The notes under the pieces: generated by a model
Databases searched by the model: none
Seen by the model: only the letters and a program-made list of their open reading frames with translations
What the model was told of the DNA's origin: nothing
Part shown: positions 11,199 through 24,175 of the stretch, piece by piece
Layout: the number at the start of each line of letters is the position of its first letter
Numbering within the stretch: the stretch's first letter is position 1
Program-made: the position numbers and the translations under genes
Source of the DNA: Phoebastria nigripes
Lineage: Eukaryota; Chordata; Aves; Procellariiformes; Diomedeidae
Assembly (NCBI GenBank): GCA_035582835.1
Contig: JAYKAV010000429.1
Location: 37,106-101,105 of the forward strand
DNA length: 64,000 nt
Reading direction: 5' to 3'

Positions 11199-14100
11199 TC
11201 TCACACTCTACTATATTCTAATTTAACTAATGTTTATAGCTTTCTCATTCTGGTGACAGTACCAACCGTTTATGGTTTTAATGCAGTACAGAGGCATAAA
11301 TAAAATGTGCTACCAGTGTTTGAAGTAATTTTAGAAATTACAATGCATTTTTACACTGTAAAGCATAAAGAACACTACCATAAACAGTAACATTTTTATA
11401 ATTCATCCTCATTAAAAAACCCCAGTCTGCCTTTAATTTTAATTAGAATGCACCTTCTATAGGAGACTCATTGGAAGCCAAGTAATTTGCATGTTTACAG
11501 ATGATGCATTATGTAGAAGACAGGCTTAGTGCCAAAAAAATTATCCAAGAAGTCTTTGTATGTTAAAGACACTTTAGGTAGCAATGCAAGCTACTGATTG
11601 ATGGATCCTGAATTCTTGGAGCCCCATTCTGTAGATTTAAAGTCATGCAGATATATTTCCCCTCTGATCTACTTCTAAGCAGATGGTTTCAACGGCATAA
11701 CATTTTACACAAATAAGCTCAAATGGCTACTGTATTGTCATTTTTCAAAAATATATCTGAACATCATGTCTATGAGAATTCCCTGATTCTCTTAGATGGA
11801 TTTATATTTAAGTGCTAAAACACTACAGAGTAGGTATAAATAAAATGGGTTTATATCCAGTATATGAATATACAGGAAGACAAAATGGCAGATTTCTTAG
11901 TTTGTCTATAATTCCCTTTCTTTTCTTCCAACACAACACGAAACACCATAATTTGACAGAGCTTTTAACGTTTGTACCTGAACACTAAATGCTTTTTTGG
12001 CACAGTACCTCAGCTGCGTAACAAGATGACAAAGATCTGTTAACCTGCCCCATAGAGCAGTGCCTGCTAACAGGGGAGTTTAACAGAGGAGCATGCAACA
12101 AAGCTCGGGCAGATTACTGCTAGCTCATTGTGACACCTGTGCCTTCTTTCTAACTCCATCTTGGATCTGAGGGAGACGATGACTCTTCCTTTGGAAATAT
12201 TGATGTTCTGGAAGGTCTTCTTTTTTACAGAAATCTTGGAACTGGTTCATTGGGAAAGCGGTAAAGGTTTTTATTTTTTTATTTAATGGTAGGTGAATCA
12301 CCAGCGTAGTATGGTGGCAATAGGAAGAACATTAGGATAGTACTCATAGCTTTGCTCAGAGCAGAGGAAGAATTTTACCTACCCATAACCCTCTGCAGGC
12401 TGGCTTGGGAGGCTCCTGCAAATTACTTACCATTTCTAGGGATTTATTGTAAGATTTCACATGAACCATTTTACATCCACCAAAGGAAAAGCAGCTTTTC
12501 AAAGGTCTAGTGTAGGGAGACTGTTTCCCAATGATTTTCAAAATGAATTTTGTTTTGAGCCTTTGAAAATGGAACAGTTGATTGCCTATGTTCATCTGAA
12601 GATTGACTGTATCCCTTGGGAGTCTACATGCACCTCTTGATTTTTCATACATAGAACTATATCACTGAAGCTTCTGCTTGTCTCTGTGACCCTAATTTTG
12701 AAAGGACATTTAATGTTTCTCCAGAAGAACTTCCATCTTCTGCAGAGGACAGTTATCAGTACCAAGTTCTTATGAGTTTAGGTAACTTTTATTTGATGAT
12801 TTCTAGCAAAGATAAATTAGGACCTTATCAAATGTTTGCAAAATTAATGATAGTTTTCCATTGTTTTACATGGCCTTCTGAAGTGAGTTATCCTGTTGCC
12901 ACTAATGGAAAAAAATCGCATTCTTATGTCCATGTTCCTCCCTGTGTCAGAGCTTTTCTTTGCTATTTTNGGGGTGTTGGGCTGTGTGTTAATGAGTCGT
13001 GAATAGTTTCAGTAGCCCATATGCCTTTTCTCTTAGCATGTTCCCAGACACTTCTCATAATCACTTCTTTATTAATCTGGTGGGAGACTTGACTATTAAG
13101 CAAACTTTGGGAAGGGAGCAACTTCTTAGAGGCGCTAATCTTTGTGTGTTATTGCTAATAATGTCAATCCACCATTATTTCCCCCTGCAGTCTAAATCTG
13201 TCTTTTATAATTGCTGTCACCTGGACCCAGAGTAGGAGTGATCTTATGTGGCTGTGATGCCAGCCACAGATTTTGTGACAATGCTGAATCTTTGTTCTTT
13301 TAGACATATCTAGCCTTTTAATAAGCACTTTAATAGTGCACTGTGAATGCACCAATTGGTTTTCAATATGACACCTTAGAATATTTCAGAAGTCTTTAAC
13401 AAATGCTGCTTAAGATCATATTACTTTCTAGTGTCAGCTGATGGTAGCGGTGCTAACAGTACAGTGCTCTAATATATTTTGTCAAAAAAGTTTCTTAAAA
13501 TATTAAACGTTACTTAAGGCTCAGATAAAATAGAGGGCTTATGAGAATTATAATAAAAGACTTGAAGTTCCTTTTCCCAAAACTTTTTCTAGTTTCATTC
13601 AATGGTATGAATTTCAAATGTACTGGCATCCAACCCTCCACAGCTAAATCCCCCATCATTGTGTTACAACACAGCCTGTCCGCTTCTGGTTTGCTGTCCT
13701 TCTAACTCCAAGAATATTGTGTTATTTTCTAAACAGAGACTGGGATATGTGGAGGGTGGCCTATTAAAATACCTTTCTCCATGATCTATTCTGCTATCCA
13801 GAACATTCTATTAATCCCACTTTATTAGGCACATCTCGGTGGGATTTTGCAGCTAAATTCATAAACTGGACTTGAGTTTCAAGGTGCCTGTATCTCCTTT
13901 GGAAAACCGGGCTGTAAATGCAAAGCAGTTGACCTTGAGGGTATCACATCCTGTCACGTCACATTAAACCTCCAATCGGCAGGACTCACAGTGTAGGTAG
14001 GACACATTCATATGAAAGATTCTGGATGCCTTTGAGTGTCCTAGCAGGTAGCTGCAGAAGACGTGAGTATCCATAACGGCTGGTAGGTAAATTTCAGAGT

Positions 14101-15643
14101 ACCCACTGAAGCCTATAAACTTCAAGGTGTCTAGGGATAGTGAATTAGATGATGGATCAGATTCTTAGCTTCAGTCATTTAAATGGATATCTTGCACAAT
14201 TCCCTGTGGCAGATCAGTGATTCACCTCCCTGTGAGCTTATTGTGCAAATTCTGTCTAAAAGATAATGTGTAAAAGTTTGAGCTGGCCTGGTAACCACAA
14301 AAATTTCTGAAAATTTCAAAACATCTAGTCAGTATATGAAACAAATAGGTGCTTAATAGTGTTTGTTTCAGCAAAGACTGTAGTCATGTCATTTTACAGC
14401 TTATCTTACATCTTAAACAATTCTTTTCCTGCATCCCTCCCTTCATGCATAATACAGGCAATGTTTCCAGTTCATGTAAGCTGTAATTTCCTGGCACACA
14501 TAATGACAATACACAGTGAAAATGAGTTGAGCCTGATGCCTTCTTTTTGTAAATTAATCAGTTATAATACACTCCCACAGATCTATTAGAGCAGCAGACC
14601 TGGAGGCAGGATTCTTGACCCTGGTTTTACCATTTATGAACAGTTTAACTTCGGATGACTTCTTCTTATACCAATAATACAGTAATAGAGTCTTATATAT
14701 TTATATTTTATTTTTATATAAATACATTTTTTAAAATGCCAGCAAGTTTATGCTTACTTAGGGATCTTAAAAAAATTTCATAGTATTAGAAATTCCTGTT
14801 CAAAATGTTATGGTATACAGTGCTAAGAACTGTTTCTAATGCTGATATGAGTTCTGAAAAAATACAGTTTTGAAGACCTTTACATTTGTATACGGTGCTT
14901 AGTGTATAAGATGATTTATAGAGTACACAACAGGCAGAGAAGGCTTATTTCAGTACTACTTTAGTTATGACATAAATCTAACAATATCTCCCATCCTAGC
15001 CTTATTGTTGTTCTCACAATAGTTGACACCGGAGTATGGCTGCAGCTCCCTGCTGTGGGGCATTCAAAACTTTGTGTAGCCTTATTTTGTTACAACTTAT
15101 CTCCATTATATTCTCTGAGATGACTTGTGCATTGAGCTTTGGCTGCACACATTTACTTCTTACAATATTATGTTCCAGGATGAGCCATCAACTACAAACN
15201 TGAAATCTTTGGGCCTAAACTCATAAACCACTGCAGCATGAACAAAGATTCAGCCCGTAATTCAACCATCAAACCCTAAGAGGTCTAACTGACAGGGACA
15301 TAACAACCGTGCGTATGGCCACATTTTTTATTCTGCTGTCACTCAAATACAGAGAGAAGGGTGGGATCTCATCTAATCTCATTCCTATACTCCTTCATGT
15401 ATTTCAGTATAGATGTAACATCATTGTTAAAATTTTAGTCATTCCCTTATTGCTAATGGAAAAGTTGAGTTCAAGCTGTCGGATAAACACAGATTCATTT
15501 TATACCCAGTCCTCAGCTGGTGCAAAATTGCAGGAAATTATGGCAATTTATACCTTGTGAGGATCTGCTCCCTCTCATATGTGTGAAGACTGGGACACTT
15601 TTCTGGAATTTCTCTCAGATATAAATACTTGTCTGGGATAAAG

Positions 15644-15671
15644 AAACAAACAAACAAACAAACAGACAGAC
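15644..15671 (+). repeat. (AAAC)n microsatellite
   Basis: Five AAAC units run into two AGAC variants. Confidence 0.9.
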
Positions 15672-16369
15672 TCCAACAAAACAAAAAAACATTCCCATGA
15701 CAATGTTTGTTTGTGAGATTATGTGAAGATGAGGCTATGCAAATAACTTTGATCTTCCAAAACAAAAGGCTTGGAGTTATTTACATAAAGTAAAATAAAT
15801 TAAAGTAAGTTTAAAGCTCATTAAAATCTTATCATACCTGTTATAATACCTCAAAGAAAAAAAATCTCAAATGTTCCCCAAAGTAGATGCTTTTTCTGTG
15901 ATATTTAAATGAATGGGTGGTGCACTTTGGCCATGAGCAACATCAAAGTGTGCTATTCATGTTCTGGAATTAATGCTGTTGTATTGCTGAAGTTAATCAT
16001 CATGGAATCATATGAAGAAAGTTAAAGTTAGTTTTTACAGAGGAAGAAGGAAAATCCCTGGTGTTGCTATTCATGTCTGAAGTAAAATAAAATCTCCCTG
16101 AGAAACAGAAGAAATCTTTTTAATTTTATGTCTCATGGGAAAGTCTGTACACATAACCCAAGGCACTTTCATTGCACCTTTGGTGGATGATGATGAATTA
16201 AAAATGCTCTGTCACACTCATTAGATTTCTTAAGTACAAACTTTCAGTGCAGTATTACTGATAGAAGAGGAAATCTACAATTAATAATGAGAAAGTGAGT
16301 CTCTAGCAGCTTTGGTTTCCCATGACATTTGAATTATTCATTAGAAATTATTACAGAGTAGCCCAGATG

Positions 16370-16384
16370 AAAAAAAAAAAAAAA
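16370..16384 (+). repeat. A15 homopolymer
   Basis: Fifteen consecutive A residues, followed by AGAC-poor AT-rich DNA. No retroelement body could be tied to it. Confidence 0.9.
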
Positions 16385-17562
16385 GTTCTCCAAACCCTAA
16401 AATCTCCAACATCAACAACAAAAAGCCTTTTGTTATTTCTTCATAAGGGGGTAGTGGCAGTGAGAATCCACCAACCAGTAAGATGATTTTCCATTCAAAG
16501 CCAATTCATTGATCTGATAAAAGGAATCTCCTTTCTTATTTTGTACGTAAATTAAATGTCCTGGTGTTACAGAATTAAAAGGAAATATATTAGACTGTAT
16601 GAATTATTCACAGGGAACTGTGGTGATAGAGGAAGGCAGGAGACACAATGAACAAAAATGCTATTAATTCCTTTTCAGACTAACATGCAGAAAGATGTAT
16701 ATAACAGTAAATGAAAATACAAAGGCTATGGTAAATCATACTGAAAGTCTGACTGCAATATGTTATTCACAGTACAGGCTTCCCCCTTCCTGCCTTTGTC
16801 TCATCGCCATAAGTTGGACACTATGATTGCACCATGGCAATGTTTAACCCCTGAGAAACAATCTTTTTCAAGACTTCACAAAGTTTCCACTTGGGCATAG
16901 TGTTTGGGTTATTGTCCATTCCCAGCCCACAAACCCTTCATTAAGCTCCTGTCAGCATTTGATGCCAGTGGTGGAGGCATCCCCCAGCTCAGGACGGCCT
17001 CGGCAGGACTCTCCCCAGCCACCCGAAAATGCTTTCTCACCCCACTTGCCCTGAGCTCAGCTGTCCTGGGGCTCGCTCAGCTCTGCTCCCAGCCCCCTGC
17101 CTTCAGATGTCTCCTGGGCATCCCCTCTAACCACAGAGCCACGTCCACCTTGGCAGTCCTGCGTTATCCCTCACTTCTGCATCAATTTGCTCATGCCTCA
17201 GTGGGGAGGATCAATGGCCTAAGGGACCTGAGCCAGCCCTTGTAGGGAGGCTACCTCTCATGNCCAGGAAGGCATGACAGTAGGTCTTTTCCCTTCTTTC
17301 ACTCTCACCAGATTGGAATCTATCTCTGGGTAGTTCCAGCAACTCCAGAAAACTCTGTATTGAGCTTTTCTGGTATGAAGTTTGAGCATACAAACCCTTT
17401 ATATCGTCATAGATCTCTCTGCTCACCGAAAGATGATGATAGAGAGCTTTTGACCCCATAATTTCAAATGGTAAATTCTAGATTATAGACACATTTGTTA
17501 TTCCTTCATTTACTGTTTTGTATGTCATATGCCAAAGAACCCCACTGCTGAGTTCACTGTTG

Positions 17563-17800
17563 CATAGAATAGAACAGAACAGAATAGAATAGAATAGAAT
17601 AGACTGGACTATTTCAGTTAGAAGGGACTTACAACGATCATCTAGTCCAACTGCCTGACCAATTCAGAGCTGACCAAAAGTTAAAGCATGTTACTAAGGA
17701 CATTGTCCAAATGCCCTCTTAAACACTGACAGGCTTGGGGCATTGACCACCTCTCTAGGAAGCCTGTTCCAGTGCTTGACCACCCTTTTGGTAAAGAGAG
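17563..17800 (-). mobile_element. CR1 LINE, short 3'-end fragment
   Basis: The minus strand matches the last part of CR1 ORF2 and its 3' UTR; the plus strand carries its complement, including TCATCTAGTCCAAC and TCTAGGAAGCCTGTTCCAGT. The 3' end is at the left and finishes in a 5-bp (TAGAA)-type tail rather than the 8-bp CR1 tail seen at 34.97 kb. The right edge, at about 17,800, is the 5' truncation. The sequence is close to the CR1 at 45 kb, so both probably belong to one subfamily. About 240 bases remain and no protein is encoded. Confidence 0.9.
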
Positions 17801-17814
17801 GATGGTCAAACGCT

Positions 17815-17857
17815 GAATAGAATACAGAAATAGAAATAGAATAGAAACAGAATAAAG
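17815..17857 (+). repeat. TAGAA-rich tract at the 5' edge of the CR1 fragment
   Basis: Imperfect units such as ATAGAAT, ACAGAAATAGAAATAGAATAGAAACAGAATA lie about 15 bases beyond the CR1 truncation point. They resemble the CR1 tail at 17,563-17,602, so the fragment is bracketed by similar tracts. Confidence 0.75.
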
Positions 17858-20800
17858 AGTGGTCTCAAATCAAAATGGTTTATAATTTAAAGACTTCTGT
17901 GTCTATTTTATCTTGGAGAAGAAACAGCTGACTATGCATTGGTTTGGGCCTTAAATAGCAAAATGGTGATAAAAATGGACCCTAAGAACAAAGACTGTGG
18001 CTATTCTTGAGATGGTTATAAGACACAAAGTAGATAACGCCAGATGAGAGAGCTCAAGGAGACAATGAGATAATAACATTCACACTGATTAACAATGATA
18101 TAGAGATACCAATCTCCAGATGTTGTTTTCTAGATGCATTTATGTTGTATGCAAAAGCACGTGCTTCGCAGGCTGCATTTCACTTCAGTACAACTTGTCC
18201 ATTGTTTCAGTGTGCATATTACTAATTTTCAGAAGAAATAGGAGCAATAACATTAGTTAATATGATGGGGGGGGGAAGTAAAAATTAGGCCATCAATGCT
18301 TGTACATACAAGATAATTAATGGTGAGTTAAGAAGATGGAGAAGCTTCAGAAAGATTTAATGAAGTAAGGCTAGTGTGGCAAAAATGTCTGATGCAATCC
18401 ACAACAGAAGAGGAAGCCAGAGACAGCAGAAGGGTAAGAGAATAAAAGCATAACATTAGATAGAGTGAGTAAATAGCATGTGAGTAAAAATCAGGAATCC
18501 AAAGGAATCCAGCCCAGTGTAGAGCTTGGTCTTGCACAGTTAGAGCCAACTAGACCTAAATCAGGTTTTTGCTTTGCTTACATTGCTGACAGATTTTCTC
18601 ATTTCAGTGAAAGTATGTTTTGGGCTTATGATTATTTGATGTATGTCAGATTTGCATACTCAAGAAAAATGGATTTTATTACATCATTTGCATTTTGAGG
18701 GTATTCTGGAAAGTCTCCTAAAGGATTGACATAGCTGACTGAAAGGCAGAATATTCGTGCTGTGAAGAATGTCAGCATTAAAATAGAAAAAGGTTGGATT
18801 TTCCAAATCAAAATGAAAAATAGAAGTTTCCGTGTTGCAAGTTTTTTTTTTCCGCACTCTATTTTCCCCAGCATTCTTTTCTTTTTGGGGTCTGAATGAG
18901 CCTGGTGTTGGACGTATTCTGCTGCCACAGCTTAAAATGTATGTTAGCTAGAAGAAAATTCTCTTCTGCCCTGTCTCCCTATTGGATAAGTGTAGCTTTG
19001 TTCACTGGCTTTCTCACTTCCCCGCAGCTAAGGTTTTGGTCATTTATTTCTCCAGGGCCATTGATTTAGCCTTGGCACTTTGAAAGGGAAAGGGTCCCTC
19101 TGTCTTCAAACATCTGTACCTGAGGAACAGGAATTCCAAAACAATTTCAAAAAGTAGAGCTGAGGTCCCCCAGTCACTTAGGCCAATTTGAAAATATTTC
19201 CTTAATCAAATTTACACACTGATTAACCAGTTTCCTTTCCACAGAGAAGACTCTGACGTTCTGTCCCAACAAAAGCAGCAGAGCTGTTTCTGTGAGATGG
19301 ACTTTGTCTTGCAGGACTTCACCAGAATTTGAGCCAAGAGCAGCATTTTGTGCAGGTAGTGAAATAGCCTTTGTCTTATAAGGCACTCTGCAATGCAGGA
19401 AGAAGTTGGGTTTTTTTTCATCTTGCAGAAAGATATTGCAGTAGATCAGTGTGTTTTTCAAGGTGTAGAGAAATTTTCCATTTTTATAACATTCAGAAAC
19501 ACGAGCTTTAAGCTACAGAAACAGAAAATCAGACTCAGGTCCAAAGACAACCTCTGGTTTTGCTGTTCCTCAATAAACACTCTAGACCAGGTGCATAGCA
19601 CTTCCCAGTGTTTTGAACAACTCATCTCAGACTTCCAATACATGAAATGCACAAAACTAGTTTAAATTGAGCTATGGGTCTTAAGCTTCCAACCTATTCC
19701 TCTTTTGCCTCACACAAAATAGCACTTAAGGTCTAGGTTTTAAACTTCTATCTAACTTTTCTTAAATACTGTTGGGAAGAAGTCTGGATGCAAATAAGGG
19801 CATAAGAATAACAAGTGGCCAGCAATTGACTGTCTCGGAAACTGGCTGGGTAATGAAAAAACTTAACAAGGAAAACTTGTTTTCAGTTGAATTTCTCTAA
19901 ACTCATCCTGCGATAAGGAAATATAAATACAACCAGTTAGAGAAAGAGCATGATAACATTACCATAATTTGGAAGTCAAGTTTGTCAGTAAAAAGGGAAA
20001 GCAAATGGGATGTAATCAGAAGACTCTAGACAAAGAGAGACTGTTACAACCTCATCAGACCCCCCCAGTCGATGTGCTGATTATGCCTTGCACACTTATT
20101 GTTGGCTATCATATTCTGAATCTGTAATAGGTATCTGCACTAGCATTTTAAATATTTTTTTTCAACCATTAGAATGTAAAGAAATTGAGATTTCTGCAAG
20201 CAGATGGTTGTTCAACCAGTTTCCACAACTATTTCTATTACTCTTCCTTCTTGCCACCTGCATTAAACATCTATCTAGATTCTTTTAGCCTGACTTTTTT
20301 TTCTTCCTTTCTGCAGGAAGAAAACAACTTAGATTTACAATGTAGTGTTTCATTACATGACTTTAAAGAAAAATAAATTACAGAAGTGTCATATCATGTA
20401 ACAGCATAATAAACCACTGGTAAATTATTAAGTGCTGGGTAGTAGTTTTTTATCATTCTTTATTAAGTATTAACTGTCTAGTCTAATGCATGTTGCTGGG
20501 GCTGTCAGGGATTTTGTATTTTGTTCTTTGTTTTATAATGGCGCTTCATGTACTAAGAACTTCTCTGTGACTGAGATTTTAGGGTCTGCCAGCCATGCAG
20601 CTGCTGCTCTTCTGCATCTGTATCTTGTCACAGCCTCCCTACGAAATAATGTGTTTCTGAAAACTATAAATAAGTGATGAAGAAGGCAAGGGTCAGGATC
20701 TATGCCCTTTTGAACCCAAGTTACTGCACTTAACAGGGGTTTCTGATATACTGCTGCTTCCTCTAGACTTCCAACGATTTTAAAGCACTCTTTAGATTAT

Positions 20801-23800
20801 GTCACACATTCACTCTCCTCCCCACCCCCCACTCCCCCTTCCCTCCTCCCCCACTGCTTGGCTCATGATCTAATGCAACATAATTCAGTGTGAACTAGCA
20901 TAACATGTCGAAAAACCAAAAGAGAGTGTTTTCTTCAGATCAGATATTTGTTATCAATTTGAGCAAAGAAACCAGTTCCAAATGTATTGTAGACACTGGA
21001 TTGCTGACAAAGAATCCTCCTTTATCATGCCAAAGCTATTTTATATTCACATGTGGTGAATAATAAGAATGTAAATTGGCCCTTGGTGGTGAGGTTTTTT
21101 TATTTCACATGGAAGCATCAATACCACTCTAATCCTGCTTAATTAGGACCAATTTACCATGCACAGGATAAAAAATATTGTAAACATCTATTTACCAGTT
21201 AGTATACTTCTTGGCCAGGCACTGAACAGATAAGCTGCCATTATGAAATAAAAAAGCTGTATGCATACAAATGACATTGTATTAAGTGTCATCTAGTCAT
21301 ATTATACCAAATAAAGATGTACAGAAATTCAGATTTTAAAGCTCTAATTGCAGGTCATGTGTAATTCATGAGTCTGTTTTTTTTTGAAATGAATTCTCTC
21401 AGAACCATATAGTATTTTTATACAGCTAAGATTCTGACTCTGATACGTCTTTTAAAAATGTCATGCTTGTTTGATGTTAAATAGGAAATTATTTGATGTC
21501 TTAGTGAGAAAATATTTATTGATCACTCATTAATTATTTTGCATAAGTTGTCTACTTATTTTTCCATGCATAAACTACTTGATTAATTTGCTGATTGGCA
21601 TCTATGTCCACTATGATTGAAAATAACGAAAGAGCTTGGAAACTTTCAACAAATGTTTATAATGTAGAGAAGTGAAAAATAGAAAACAGTTTAGATGATG
21701 CAGTAAGACAATAATTTATTTATATTATGATTAAAACAAAGTTAATTAAATACTGTTTGTTTTTAATCCATTTTTCATCAGAGTTAATCACATGAAGTTT
21801 TTCCAGATGACTAAAAATGTTATTCTCTGCGGAACTTGAAGAAAATTGTCCCAAAAGGTCTATCTTTGACAAGGCGTTACCAAACTGATAATATGAAATT
21901 TTGAGCTTCTTCGACACTCTTCTTTGACTTTTCAACAACCTCGTCTGTCTCCCTTCCTGTTATCAACACAGGCCAGTTATACATTTCTTTGGAAGTTTGT
22001 AGGTGGGCCATATTTAGAGAAATGCATCAATCATAGTGATTGGAGGCCATTTCAGTGCTTTACAATGGTTATCAATCACATGCATGAGTGAAAGAGTATC
22101 CCAAAAGTCAGATGTATTCTAGGTGCTCTCATTAACTTTTAAGGTTTTGATTTTCCTGGCACAGTTCTTAAGTTGGCAGCAGCTTAAACAGTGGTACCAA
22201 TCATTTAATTTCAAAATGCCCACTGGCATTCTGGTATTGTGTGCTTCATGCAGGGACCAGACATTGGTTCTGCCAGAAAAACACTTCTTGTTAAAAAAGG
22301 TTGTGTCTGTGGGAGGAAGTTTATTGCTAAAGGATTTCTCTGCAAGCCCACCTAGGACAGGCTGCAGCTAGGACTGAGTAGTACTTAAATCCACAGTAGC
22401 TGTAGGAGGGCATGAAGATCCTCCCTGCTCCCAGATTTTCTACTAATAAGCACAGACGTATGGCAAGTGACTTGAGAGCACGCCTGCACTTGGCCAGCCA
22501 GTAAGCTGTGGTGCCCTAGGTGAGCAGGCCAGTAAGAAGGCAACAGGGAATGAGGAACATTAGTGAGGGAATATTTCTCACATCACTGTCCCAGCTAGTT
22601 GCTCTGGTTGGAGTCACCTGAATGCTAAGTACAGTTAAGCTGCTGCTGTAGCAACAGGGCAAGCCAACAGCCCAGGAGAAATCTGGCCAAGGGAAGGAAA
22701 GTTTTAGGAGAGATCTTGGTTTAGGAACCAAGGGCCACACCTTGAATATTTCTTAATTGGGATGCTCTTCACATGTAGCAAACTCGTTCCCAAAACCCTT
22801 GCCCCTGATGAGCCAGAAGCATCGCTTCCCTTGGGCAAACCTGTCCTGCGGCCGTGCAAGAGGGCAGCATTCACCATGCACAGTGGTATCCCATGAGCTA
22901 TATCTATACCAGTACCAAAAATGTACTCTGAACTGGTCTCTGCAGATGAGTCCAGTTGGTGTGGAAAGCTCATGTGCATGTCCATAAGTTCTTTTATTCT
23001 TTTGGTCCTTGGACTGTGCAAACACCAGAAGGGGGCCAGGGAGAGAGTTATAGTTGGCCTGAGCTATAGCTGGTGCCCAGACTGTGCTGTCACTTAACGG
23101 CAGAGGGGATGGAGTCCCTGTGCCCAGGAGCATTCCCCAACTCTGCTGAGGGAACTGGGGTAGACATAGGCTATGACATATTTAGTCTGCAGTGCCCTTC
23201 CAGAAAGACCATGCTGAGTATGTTTTGGGAATGGGCAGTAAGATATTTTAAGCAAACTCTTTTGCTTATGCAACTGTATGAAGCACATGCACATTTTGAA
23301 TAGGTGTCTTTCTTTAAATACCACTTACTTTACACTGAATTACTTCAGTGAATGTTCTTCCTTGTGAAAGACTGCAGTAAAGCAAAAAATTAGCAAGACA
23401 AATAAACTTTCTTCTAATTAGATTTCTATGCTACATTCCTCATCCCAGTAACTACAAGAGTGTTACAATATGTGACTAGAATCAAACATGAACTTTTTCT
23501 ACATTCCTTTCTACTGGGAGAACCAATAGATTTTTTTGTTTTATTTTTAAACCAGCTCTTGGATTTTACTTAGTTGCATTTCATTTTATTTAATGATCTA
23601 TTTAATATATACATTTATGAATCAATTTTATGCACTTTTTTTATTGGCACAAACTCAAACTTGTGCCTTGAATTATTCTGAAACTCACTGTCAGAACTGG
23701 GAATCTACCTGGCTTTGGTGAAATCTGTGCTGGACTGGCAAGTGACCTTTCTGTCCACCACCCATTTGTCTCATTTGTGGCATCTATTAAAAAAGAAGGT

Positions 23801-23819
23801 GGCTTCTTTCAGCAAGTGC

Positions 23820-23842
23820 TTTTTTTTTTTCTTTTTTTTTTN

Positions 23843-23877
<35 letters not shown>
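23820..23877 (+). repeat. Poly(T) tract, 58 nt
   Basis: All T except a C at 23,831 and an unknown base at 23,842. Seen from the minus strand it is poly(A). No element with a matching body was recognised on its right, so a retroelement tail is not supported. Confidence 0.9.
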
Positions 23878-23882
<5 letters not shown>

Positions 23883-24159
23883 AGAGCATTTTTGAGATAG
23901 AAGAGACCTAAACGTGTTCTCATTTGGTTGCTGAAGACAGCTGAGAAATCAGTTCATCTAGTGCTGGAAAAAGCATTGTTTGATTTACTGATGCAGGCAC
24001 TACCTAATTGCGTGAGCAAAGCAAGCAGGAATTGGCCAGGCACTTTTCTTTTATGGCACCTCTCTATCATAGCATTCAATGCGTTTCACAAAGTTATTAA
24101 GTATAGAGAAGATGAAAGGGAAATGCTTGCAGTCTGGCTTAGAGTATATCTAAAAAGTA

Positions 24160-24175
24160 ATATATATATATATAT
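24160..24175 (+). repeat. (AT)8 microsatellite
   Basis: Sixteen alternating A and T bases. Confidence 0.9.

Larger units (their letters stand above)
9206..17562. other. Non-coding DNA
   Basis: No exon or gene was recognised. The frames of up to about 110 codons have no family features. A GC-richer stretch at about 16.9-17.25 kb stands out from the AT-rich surroundings and is listed among the findings. Simple repeats are given separately. Confidence 0.65.

Noticed and set aside
22704..23324. Several overlapping frames on both strands
   Set aside because: Frames compete with each other, none has family features, and base composition is only slightly raised.
23820..23877. Poly(T) as the tail of a minus-strand retroelement
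   Set aside because: CR1 does not end in poly(A), and no element body or target duplication was found beside it.
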